Below are positions 1 through 9,933 of a stretch of DNA of 64,000 bases, in pieces. The stretch comes from Tilletiopsis washingtonensis. Its lineage: Eukaryota; Basidiomycota; Exobasidiomycetes; Entylomatales. The notes below the pieces were generated by a model that was not told where the DNA came from, made no database searches, and saw nothing but the letters and a program-made list of their open reading frames with translations. The stretch is from positions 118,269 to 182,268 of the forward strand of contig NW_020312004.1 of NCBI RefSeq assembly GCF_003144115.1. Reading direction: 5' to 3'. Each line of letters begins with the position of its first letter. The stretch's first letter is position 1. The translations under genes were made by a program, and so were the position numbers.

Positions 1-352
1 CGCCATTTGCAAAATGTGTCAGCTCTCTCCATCTCATCATCTCTCCCTTGAAGCAGAGGCGCAGCAAACGCCGAACGCACCGAATGGATGCGCTGTGCTT
101 TCAGCGTGCCCTCGAGCGTCGCGATGACGGCAGCGGCGCGAGGTGTTTCGCGTGCGGCGACGGCGTGCAGGTAGAGCGGCAGGGCATCGTGTGCGCGCTC
201 GGCCGCCGAGCGCGGCGCCACGGCCTGTTTGTGTGCGCGGGGGGCAGGACGGGCGTCAGAGAGAGGAGAGGAGGGCAGGGCGAGGGAGGCAAGCGACGCA
301 CGGAGAGACGCAGCTCGGCGAGCGCGCTTGCGAGGAGCTGCTTGGCGGCCAT
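1..352 (-). CDS. 5' end of an unrecognised gene, cut by the window edge
   Basis: Two exons can be read on the minus strand: 352-302, starting with ATG and coding MAAKQLLASALAELRLS, and 224-81. They are joined by a 77-nt GT..AG intron. The second exon stays open for 48 codons and reads as plausible protein (for example ALPLYLHAVAARETPRAAAV, then ATLEGTLKAQRIHS). At position 80 a GTGCGT donor opens a further intron; a CTGAC branch motif lies near the window edge, so the rest of the gene is outside. The fragment is alanine-rich and predicted helical. I do not recognise the family. It lies in tandem with the Pol III gene, whose stop is 293 nt upstream of this ATG. The model rests on open frame and splice signals only. 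Confidence 0.45.
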
Positions 353-645
353 GTGATTGCGACGTGAGGGCGCGAGGGTGGAGGTGGCAAGGGAAGCGAG
401 CGTGGCGCGCAACGCCGGCGCGCGGCGGCTGCCTTGCGTTCCGCGCGGTGTCCACGCCGAGTGCACCGTCGCTCTCGCCCTACTCAGCTCCGCAACACTG
501 ACGGCGTTGAGGCGCACACGCTGGCGGGTAAATGAGTAGTTTACATATGAGGGGTTTGGAGAGAGCAGGCTCACACGCGCAGCGGCGACGAGCAGAGGAG
601 GGGGCCAGAAACGAGAGAACACGGGTGACGGTGCGCGTGCGAGCC

Positions 646-3600
646 TCAGGCGTCAAAGACGAGCGGCCGGCGCGGCGGCAGCTTGGGGCGCGGCGTGACG
701 AGCTTGGGCATCGACGTGCCCAGGTTCTGCGCCGCATTGCCCATGATGATCGACTCGGACACGCCCTGGATCGAGTCGGTCTTGCCGAACAGCGCCGCGT
801 CGAAGAGGTGGTCTGCAGTGGAGGTGCAAGTCAGCGTGGCTGCTGGCACAAGGCGCGCACGGTCCGCAAGGACGCACCCGTCGTCTTCTCGAAGCTGGCA
901 AGCATCAGGACGCTGTCCTTCATCTTGGCGACGCCAAAGCGGGTGATGCCCAGCACCTCGCCCTGTGCGAGAGAGGAAAGCGTGAGCGACGGCTGCGGCG
1001 CATGGTGCTGGCCGCGGCTCTGCCCACCTTGTACGTCATGACGTCGGCCAGCAGCATGACGTGGCGCGGGTCGATGCTCATGCCGTGCGACGACATGGTG
1101 TAGTCGATCTCGCGGAACACGGCCGTGCGCGCAGACTCGATGCCGAGCACCGTCTGCATCTCCATGATGTGGTTCGTCGCCGTGGCTGTGCCAATGACAC
1201 CTGGCGCAAGGGGGCAGCGGCATCAGCTGGCGGGCGTCGCTGCACTGTGCGGCATCCACTCACCCTCGGTCGTCATGACGTCTTTGAGGCCGTAGCCCTC
1301 GACGAGCAGCTTGCGCTGGCCCTTCTCGTCCGAAATTACGGCACGCACGGCCGTCTGGATGCCCTTGACGACGACCTTGGGCAGCGCACGCTTGAGCAGC
1401 TTGAGCTGGTAGTACATCTGCGTCTTGTCCTCGATGTAGATGCGGATGCGATTCTTCGACGGAATGACAATGACGCGCTGGCAGGGAGAGGGTCAGGCGG
1501 TGTCGCATAGAGCCCCTGCGGGCCCCACTCACGTCCTCCTTGATGCGCAGCTTCGGCGCGCGCACAATGGCCCACTTGATCTCGTCGAGCGTGACCTCGA
1601 GCTGCAGGCGGCGCACGGCCTCCATGTCGATGTGCACGCCGAGGTACACGTACGACGACGCCCATGCCTCCTCGATGACCGACGCCACGTCGCCGAGGTA
1701 CGTCTTCTCGATGCGGCCCTTGACGATGCGCGCCGTCGTCTCGCTCTCGGCATTGACGAGCTTGGCGGTGATGATCGGCGTGTTGATCTGCTTGGCGGCG
1801 TTGATGATCTCCTTGATGCGCGGCACACCCAGCGTCACGTTCATCGACGCGACACCGGCAAAGTGGAATGTCTTGAGCGTCATCTGCGTGCCCGGCTCGC
1901 CGATCGACTGCGCGCCGACGGCGCCGACGGCCGAGCCCGGCTCGACCTTGGCGCGCATGTACTTGACGTAGCACGTGTCCAGGAACTCGGTCACCGCCAC
2001 GCGCTTCACCTTGGTCTGGTTGTCGACGATGGCAAGTGCCGCGATGCTCGCGCCCATCGTCAGGTCCGTGTCTTCGTCCCACTCGTCCTCACGCTCGAGC
2101 GCCGGGTAGAGGCCGTGCGCCTCGCGGATCGCCGCCGCCTTGTCGACGATGGCCGTCATGAACTCCTGCACCTGGTCGCGGTACTTCTCCGTCGTCTCCT
2201 TGATCCAGCGCGGCGACGCCAGCTCGGCGGCGACCATCTCGGCAATCTCGTACGGCAGCAGGCCGCGCTCCTCGACGTGCTGCGTGAGCGCCTTGCAGTG
2301 CCGCCACGAGCGCAGGTACTCGACGGGCAGCGCATTGCCCTCCAGCTCCGCCGGGTCCAGGCCGTCGTCGCCGTACATGAACTGCACGACGCCGCCGACG
2401 GAGTTGCGCACGGAGAGGTCGTAGTGCGTCGACAGGTCCTCGAGTGCCTGCCAGACGCGTTCAGCAGAGAAGAAGGGGCCAGATCGGCACGACGGCGCAC
2501 CTTCATCAGCCGACGCGCCATGTAGCCTGTCTCGGCAGTCTTGACGGCCGTATCGACGAGGCCTTCACGGCCCGAGATGGCGTGAAAGAGAAACTCGGTG
2601 GGCGTGAGGCCCGAGAAGAAGCTGTTGCGCACGAAGCCCTTGCTCGGCGGGTCCTTCGACTTCTTGGCAAAGTGCGGCAGCGAGCGGTCCTGAAAGCCGT
2701 TCGGCACACGCGAGCCGGCGATAATCTGCTGTCCGACACAGGCGACCATCTGAGCGACGTTGATCTTCGAACCTGCGAGCGTACATGTCAGCACTGAAGC
2801 GCATCACGGGCAGAAACAAGACACACCCTTCGAACCGCAGACGGCCATGATGAGCGGCGCATTGTGCCGGCTGAGCTCCGTCATGCAGATCTCTCCCACG
2901 TCGGCACGCACGGCACTCAGCACGCCGGAGATCATGTTCTCGAGCGTCTGCTCCTGTCCGCAGCCCGGCAGGTTCTCGAGCTTGCCCAGCTTGGCCTTCT
3001 CGATGAGCGAGATGCACTCGGCGTACGCCACCTCGACCTTGCTGTCCTTTGTGGAGCGCAGCCGGTGCCCGGGCATGACGTCGTTGATGCCGAGCGAAAA
3101 GCCCTGCTGCGCCAGCCAGCGCGCACACATCTTCGCCAGCCGGTTCATCGCCCGGATCGCCGAGTCGGGCCCGTAGTCGCGCAGCATGACGCCAAACACG
3201 CTGTTCTTCTTGCCGTCGCCCACCGTGCTCTTGTCCATGACGCCGCACATGACCTCGGAGTTGATGATGACGAGCCAGCCGTCGTTGGGGCTCATGTCCT
3301 TGATGTGGCCGTCCTTGGGCTTCTCAAACGTGCGGCACTGCGCCTCGAGGTTCACGAGCTCCTTGGCGGCGCTGTTCGGCTTGATCATGCAGCTGAACAC
3401 CTGCTTGCCCGTCCAGAGGCGCTGCGGCTTGAGGATCGCCGGCGGCGGAATGTCAATCTGCAGGTCGGCGTCGGCAAAGTACGAGCAGATCTGCGCGAAC
3501 TGCCCGCGGTCGAAGAAGCGGTCGCGGCGCGAGATGAGGAACGACGCCGTGATGAAGTCCTGGATGGCCGCAATGATGGGCTCGCCGTTGCGCGGCGTGA

Positions 3601-5712
3601 CGAGGTTGTGCTTGACGCCCATGAGCACGGTGGCCTCGGTGCGCGCCTCCTCCGTCTGCGGCACGTGCATGTTCATCTCGTCGCCGTCAAAGTCGGCGTT
3701 GTACGGGTTGCAGGCGCACTCGTTGAGGCGGAACGTGCGCCACGGGCGGATCTTGGCGCGGTGCGACATGATGGAGAGCTTGTGCAGCGACGGCTGCCGG
3801 TTGAAGAGGACAATGTCGCCGTCGCGGATGTGGCGCTCGACAATGTCGCCGATCTTGAGCGCCGTCGCCGCCGAGCTGCGCGACGACGCCGAGCGCAGCA
3901 TGCGCTTCCAGCCCGTCTTGACGTCGATGACAAAGTTGGCGCCCGGATGTGTGTCGCAGCCGTTCATGATGGCGGCGCGCATGGCCTCGATGTTGTGCGC
4001 AAAGACGCGCTCGGGATACGTCAGGATCTTGGCCACACGCTCGGGCACCGCGACCTCGTCGATCTTCAGATTCGGATCCGGCCCGATGACGGTGCGGGCC
4101 GAGAAGTCGACTCGCTTGCCCGACAGATTGCCGCGGAAGCGGCCCTGCTTGCCCTTGAGCCGCTGGCAGAAGCCGCGGATGGGCTTGGCGCCGGGCTGCG
4201 TCGGCGCGCCGGGCATCTCGGAGTTGATGTAGAGGGCGACGGAGAGCTGCAGGAAGTCCCACTGCTCGACAAGCATCGACGTCGTCGTGCCCTTGCCGCC
4301 GCGCGAGAGGCCCATCTTGAGCAGCGCGTTGGTGAAGATGATCTCGGTCAGCTTCACGGTCAGGTCGTCCTCGTTCGTCGCGCCCTCCTGCGCCACCGAC
4401 GGCCGGATGCACACCGGCGGCACGCAGATGTACTGCCAGATGTACTCCTCCGGCCGGCCGTACTCGGGGCGCAGGCCGAGCAGCTCGCAGTCCTCGTCGC
4501 TGATGCGCTTGAAGAGGTCGAGCACGCGCAGCGGGTTCAGGTCCTCCTGCGCGCGCGCCAGGTGCGGCGTCACGTCGTTGTTGCCGCCCGGCCCGCCGAG
4601 CTTGATGTTCATCTCAAACGTCTTCTTGAACGCCTCGCGCTCCGTCTCCGTCTTCTTCTGGCGGAACTTCTCGTGCGTGATTTTGAGCGAGCCGACCTTC
4701 TTGACGACGCCGTTGGTGCTGCCGCAGCGCGGGCAGTAGAGCACCTTGCGCGCCGCGCCGTTGACGGCCTTGAACGTCGACGTGCGCTGCAGGTTCTCCA
4801 GGTTTGGTCGCCGGAAGAGGCGCAGGTACTTTCGCCGCGCCGTCTCGTCGAGCAGGACTGTGGCGCAGTTCTGACAGAGGCGAGTCAGGGGTGCCCATCG
4901 TCTGCAGCACTGCTTTTCGCCTGCAGCAACGCTCATCGCGAGCAGCACTGTGCCTCGCCTTCTGCAGACGCCAGCAGCGACGCTCTCTGCGTCTCCGGCC
5001 GCGCTCTCCTCGTCGGGCAACAGCTCCTCCGTCCATCTGCGCGCTGCCGGCTCGCACTCACCTTGCAGATGCACTGCAGGATGCCGAGCACGTGCTTGAA
5101 GAAGCCGACGTGGAAGACGGGCAGCACGAGGCGGATGTAGCCGTAGTGGCCCACGCAGTCTGCCATCTTGAGGCCACAGGTGACGCATGGCGTCTGCTTG
5201 TCGCTGACGCCCTGGAGGGACAGAAAGCGTCAGTATGGGCGCAAGCCGCGCGGCGGCTCTGCACTTTGTTCCCTCTGGCCAACACCAAGGCCAGCAGTGC
5301 AGGGCAGGGCTCCTCTCGCGAACAGACGGCTTGAGCCGGCCCAGCCGGCGCCTTCCCGCTGCTCGTCACCACTCTCTGCCGCACCTTCCCTGCCCGCTCA
5401 GGTGCACATCCAGCCCACAGCCTGCCGCGCCTCTGCTGCCCATGCCCACTCACCATGCGTCGGTCCAGCACGCCGCCCTCCTGCGGCACGCGCTCCGGCA
5501 CGCCCGACGCGCCGGCGGCCTGGCTGATGGTGTACATGTCGCGCGTCGTGCACTCCATCTCGCTCATGTTGACAATCTCCTGCGACGAGAGCACGCCGAA
5601 CTGGATGTGCTTGATGCGCTTCGGCGCATCCTGCACGCTGGAGCGGGGCAAGGGGGTCAGCGATGTGATGCTGGACTGTGCAGTGGGCAAGCACGCACAC
5701 GAGGTCCTTCAT
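646..5712 (-). CDS. RPC1: RNA polymerase III largest subunit (Rpc1/Rpo31)
   Basis: Catalytic largest subunit of nuclear RNA polymerase III, which makes tRNA, 5S rRNA and other small RNAs. Ten exons: 5712-5699, 5637-5454, 5211-5062, 4870-2827, 2772-2501, 2447-1533, 1477-1264, 1200-1028, 962-878, 812-646. They give 1405 residues, normal for the family. The N terminus [18 protein letters not shown] aligns with yeast Rpo31; the first exon holds only 14 nt. The clamp zinc region (CVTCGLK, then C-x2-C motifs) is followed by the active-site motif [10 protein letters not shown] near residue 510, whose three Asp residues bind the catalytic magnesium. The C terminus has the Pol III-type segments [20 protein letters not shown] and [15 protein letters not shown], and there is no heptad-repeat tail, which excludes Pol II. 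Divergent from the Ugo1-like gene. Confidence 0.96.
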
Positions 5713-6060
5713 CGTGGCGTGCGCGGCCGGGTGGGCAGGAGCGCACTGCACGGGATGCGGGGCCGCGGACGCCTGGCAAGCGACGGGAGCCCAGAGAGCG
5801 CAGCACCGGCGGGTGTGTGCGGTGGATGAGCGGACGAGTGGAGCAGGGTGCGAGGGAAGGAGCGGGCGAGGCTGGACGTGGAAATCCAGGCAGGCACGCC
5901 GCGGCGCGTGTCCATCGGCCGAGCATCGCCGCCCGCCGCCCGCCGCCCGCCGCCCGCCAGCATCGCGCCCCACTCGGCGCAGCAGCAGGGTGCAGCAGCG
6001 GGCGGGGCCGAGCGCTGCGCCCAACACGCCCTCTGCCAACACACCTCCACCACCCCCGCC
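5713..6060. promoter_or_regulatory. Divergent promoter between RPC1 and the Ugo1-like gene
   Basis: This 348-nt stretch separates two start codons facing away from each other, so it must hold both promoters and leaders. It contains a short GC-rich tandem repeat (5931-5958). I see no convincing TATA box and no further coding sequence. Confidence 0.5.
5931..5958. repeat. Four perfect tandem copies of GCCCGCC
   Basis: The 7-nt unit GCCCGCC is repeated four times without change at 5931-5958, inside the shared RPC1/Ugo1-like promoter, about 100 nt before the plus-strand ATG. It could be slippage of a GC-rich leader or a cluster of GC-box-like sites; the sequence alone does not decide. Confidence 0.8.
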
Positions 6061-7950
6061 ATGTCTGCCTCCGCTCCTCCCGCCGGCGGCGCACACCCGC
6101 TGCGTCCCTACGCCACCGACGCCGGCGACCGCAACATCTTCGTCGCCGCGCGTCCGGCACCCGCGGCTGTCTCCACAGCGTCGCGCAGCAGCAGCAGCAG
6201 CGGCGGCGCCGCACCCGTCGCTGTGCCGGCGCCGCGGCAGCAGAACCGCTATGTGCGCCTCGACGACGACTACAGCGACCTCTCGGGCGCGCCGAGCTTC
6301 AGGGATGCGCTCAAGGGCCTCGCGCTCGCCGGCGCGCTGCAGTACACGTCGACGGCCATTGCCATGCCCTTCGAGGTCGGCAAGCTGCTGCTGCAGATCC
6401 AGTGGGTGCCGCGCGACGACGTCTGGAACGCATACGCACAGAGCGTTGCCGCCGACGAGGCACAGCGCCGCGGCGTCAAGGGTGCACGCGCAGCCGGCAC
6501 GCCCGCCGCAGCCAGCGGCCTGAGCAACGAGTGGGAGCTCGACGAGGAGGACACCGAGGAGGAGCGCATGGAGATGGGCGGCGAGCGCGAGCAGTGGCGC
6601 GAGGAGGAGGAGAGCCACCAGCAGCGCGACTTTGGCGGCGAGGAGGACGAGGTGTGTGCTGTGCTGCCGCTGATGCGTGACGCTGCCACTGCTGACGCTG
6701 CTGCAGCTCTCGGACGAGGAGGAGGCCTCGGCCTACTTTGCCGACCTCGCCTCGACGTCGCAGCGGCCGCCGCTCGCGAGCGGCGCACGACGACCCACCG
6801 ACGCCGCCGGCTATGTCGTGCGCAAGTCGATCCACGAGCGCGGCGGCGCCGCGCCGCGCCACGTGCTGCCCGTCGTGGTGCGCGGCGGCGTGTGGGAGAT
6901 GATCAAGGCGGTGGCGCGCGGCAAGGAGGGCTACTGGGGCCTGTTCAAGGGTGCGTGGCTGGCCCGCATGGTCCGCTCGCACCTCGATGCTGACGCGCAA
7001 GACCCGTCGCAGGCACCTTGACGACGTTCATCTTCGACGTCGCCACGTCGACGATCCAGCCGCTGCTGTCCCTCTCGCTCTCCTACCTCATCCCGTCTGC
7101 CCTGACGCCGCTGCCGCTGCCGTACGCGCCATACCCGCGGCGGACGTATGCGCTGCTCGTCTCTTCGCATCTTCTCACCGGCTTCATCCTCTCGCCGCTG
7201 GACCTGATCCGCACGCGTCTCGTCGCACAAAGCACGCTCACGCCGCACCGCAAGTACTCGGGGCCCTTTGATGCGCTGCGCCAGATCCTGCGCGACGAAG
7301 GCGGCTGGCGCACGATCTACTTCCACCCGCACCTCCTCATTCCCACGCTGCTCGACTTTACGCTGCGGCCCGCGCTCTCCATCGGCGCGCCGCTGCTCAT
7401 CGAGCACACGCTGCGGCTCGACAACGTCGGCTCGCCCGTGGCATATGCGCTCGCCGACTTCATGGTCAGCACGTTGGCGCTCGTCATTACGCTGCCCATC
7501 GAGACGGTGCGACGGCGTCTGCAGATCCAGCCGCGCGCGCCGTGGGGCGCCGAGCCGCCGGAGCCCGTCGGTGCGCGTCCGCTGCCGCAGGGCAGCGTCG
7601 CCTCCGTCGGCCTGGCAGCCAAGCCATTCAAGGCGCTGCGCACGTGCGTCGAGACGCGCCCACGGCCATACCTGGGCGTCAGCGAGGCCATCTACCGCAT
7701 CTTGGTGGAAGAGACGTCCTTTTCGCCTGTGCCTCGGCAGCATTCGCGCGAGGCCTCGACGGACAGCTCGTCCGGCGATGTGCTGGCCCGCAGCGCCGTG
7801 CTGGCGAAGCATGGCAACTCGAGCCTCGGCGGCCTGCGCAGCCTGTACCGCGGCTTCACCATGGGCCTCGGCGCCAATGCCGTCGTCTTTGCCCTCACGC
7901 TCGTCAGCCGGGAACGCAATCCTTCGTCGGCCGGTTGGGCGGAGATCTAA
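6061..7950 (+). CDS. UGO1: Ugo1-like mitochondrial carrier-fold protein
   Basis: Predicted member of the mitochondrial carrier fold, closest in layout to Ugo1, the outer-membrane protein that links the fusion GTPases Fzo1 and Mgm1 in yeast. Three exons (6061-6651, 6707-6950, 7013-7950) give 590 residues. The N-terminal segment has the HPLRPYATDAGDRNIF pattern that I associate with fungal Ugo1 proteins. A carrier-like repeat follows (ALAGALQYTSTAIAMPFEVG), then an acidic insert of about 60 residues rich in Glu, then two more carrier-like repeats with PxD/E-x-x-R signatures (SPLDLIRTRL and LPIETVRRRL). The carrier signature of the first repeat is degenerate, as in Ugo1, arguing against a solute transporter. 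Convergent with the lipocalin gene (143 nt between stops). The family call is from memory of motifs; a divergent carrier is the alternative. Confidence 0.65.
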
Positions 7951-8093
7951 GACGCTGCGGCGGCAGCAGCTGTGTAATCGCGCAATTTGTGCGGCTTGTC
8001 TCGTCTGTACTCCACCGTCAAATATACCACCTCTCTTCTCGCCTCAGCTGGATCCGTTGCGCAAAGGGTGCCATTGCGTGACGGGCCCGTGTC

Positions 8094-8955
8094 TCAGGGC
8101 ACGGCCGGGCAGTTGGACTGGTCCGTGATGGAGTAGGGCTTGGTAAGGGGGTTGCCCAGCGCCGCGACCTCCTTGATGTACTCCTGCGAGTGGGGAACCT
8201 CAGCACTCAGCACCCCAGGGCGGCGCCGTATGCGCTCGGCAGAGCATACACACCTCAACGACGCGCTGCTCGACGTTGCGCGTGCGGCTGAGCACGAACC
8301 AACCGTCGAAGTTGTCCGACGAGACGATGACGGTCTCGTACTGCCTGCGCCCCTTGGCCTTGGTGCACAGCTTCTCGCCGGGCTTGTTGTAGTAGGCCTT
8401 CTGCTCCGCCCATCGTCAGCGACCTGCCGCTGCTGCTGTCTCGAGGCCCCACCACACGCACCTGGACGATGTAGTTGGGCCCTTGGCAGCCCTCGGCCGT
8501 GTTCGTGGAGCGCGCGCCGAAGTCGACGCGGAAGGCGCCGGCGCCGAACTCGGGCGCTGCAGGCGGGGCGACACCCTTGATGCCGCTCGACGTCTCGCCA
8601 CGTACACAGCGGTTCTCTACGGTGACAGTGCCGTTGCGGAACGAGCCGTACGAGGCGTTGACGCAGCGGCAGCTGCCAGGTCGCATCACATGAGCAAGGC
8701 CAGGCATCGGTGCAGAGCACGGCATACTTACTCAGAAGAGAAGGGCTGGTCCTGCGCCGCGAGCTGGTACCACACCGCCCGGCTGTCGCCGTCGGGCTGC
8801 GGGCCGACGTAGCGGCTGGCCTTGAAGCCCTGCTGCGGACGAGGATAGGCACACTGCCCGTCCCACGTCGCCGGCACCGTGCCGACGGGATGGGCGGCAC
8901 CCGCGGCGACGAGCACGGGCGCGGCGAGAACGGTAAGGAGGGCGGCGAGGTGCAT
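8094..8955 (-). CDS. Secreted lipocalin-like protein
   Basis: A 223-residue protein in four exons (8955-8732, 8672-8462, 8400-8254, 8183-8094). Residues 1-18 form a clear signal peptide (MHLAALLTVLAAPVLVAAGA). The mature part has a lipocalin-like order: a glycine and WYQLAAQDQPFS near the start, a strand pair VTVENRC, PNYIVQ in the middle, then TVIVSSDNFDGWFVLSRTR and a C-terminal helix EYIKEVAALGN. Conserved cysteines could make the usual disulphide. Lipocalins bind small hydrophobic ligands in a beta barrel; fungi have few of them. Ligand and role cannot be read from sequence. Same strand as the mucin gene upstream, with 978 nt between. Confidence 0.7.
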
Positions 8956-9933
8956 CTTGAGGTGGTGGTGGGGTGGACTTGGGCCAAGACGTCTCCGAAT
9001 CCTCGAGCTCTATACGGAGCGAGCGCCAGGGGCTCGTCCGGGCCGCCGAGGAAAGAGTCCTGCGCTAGGGGCGTCTCCTCGCTGTCATCCGTCCCGCACA
9101 GCCGCGCAGCCCCTCTCGTCACCACGCCGCGGCCTGCAGCATGCTTCCGTAAGACGAAGCGCAACTCTGCATCCGCGGAATGTGCGAGGCGCACAAGCGT
9201 GCGGAGAGTGGAGAGAGAGGAGCGACTGGCTCGCTTCGCTTGGCGCTTCGGCCACACGCTAGCGCACTCCGACGTCGATCTCGTCGATCTCGCGCCTCGG
9301 GGGACGGGAGCGCGGTGCCGGGCCCGAGGTGCATGCGCCCGGTACGTCACGCGCTCCTTGGCGCGCGAGTCCTCGTCCTCGCCAACTCCGGAGTAACATG
9401 TCTCCCGCGGGAAGGAGTACTGCAGCGGAATGCTGACGACGAGCACGAGTGAGGAACAGGTGAAGCTATGGAAATGAGGGGGGCTGAGCGGCAGCGATAG
9501 ACTTATATGCGCAGCACAGCACAAGGGCAGGACAGCGACAAGGATGGGTGAGGAGGGGGCGGAGCAGCAGCAGCCCGAGACACCGAGGTGCTGGTGCAGC
9601 GTAGAGGGACGCCGGTGCGATGGGTGAGGGGGTATACATCGAGGCTCGCAGCACAAGACTGGCTCGGCGCGCAGATCAAAGGAGGAGGAGTAGGAAGAGT
9701 CCCAGCCTGGACGGCCTCGTCGGGCGGCGGTGCCGGCACCGGCGTCCTCGAGCAGTGTGGGTCTAGCGGAAGGGCGCGCAGCAAAAGGATTGTGGGGCGA
9801 GTACGGCAAGTGAGTAGTCGAGCAGTAGACGGCGGGGCGGATGAAGGGGAAACGGTGACGGCTTGTTGATGACCCAGGGAACGAAGCTTTTGGACGAAGG
9901 AGGAAAGAGGGTTGGACGATCGAGCGACGAGGA
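8956..9933. other. Intergenic: lipocalin promoter and mucin 3' region
   Basis: Between the lipocalin start (8955) and the mucin stop (9934), both on the minus strand. It should hold the lipocalin promoter and the mucin 3' UTR. Open frames here are Arg/Pro-rich shadows. I see no gene or RNA element. Confidence 0.5.
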
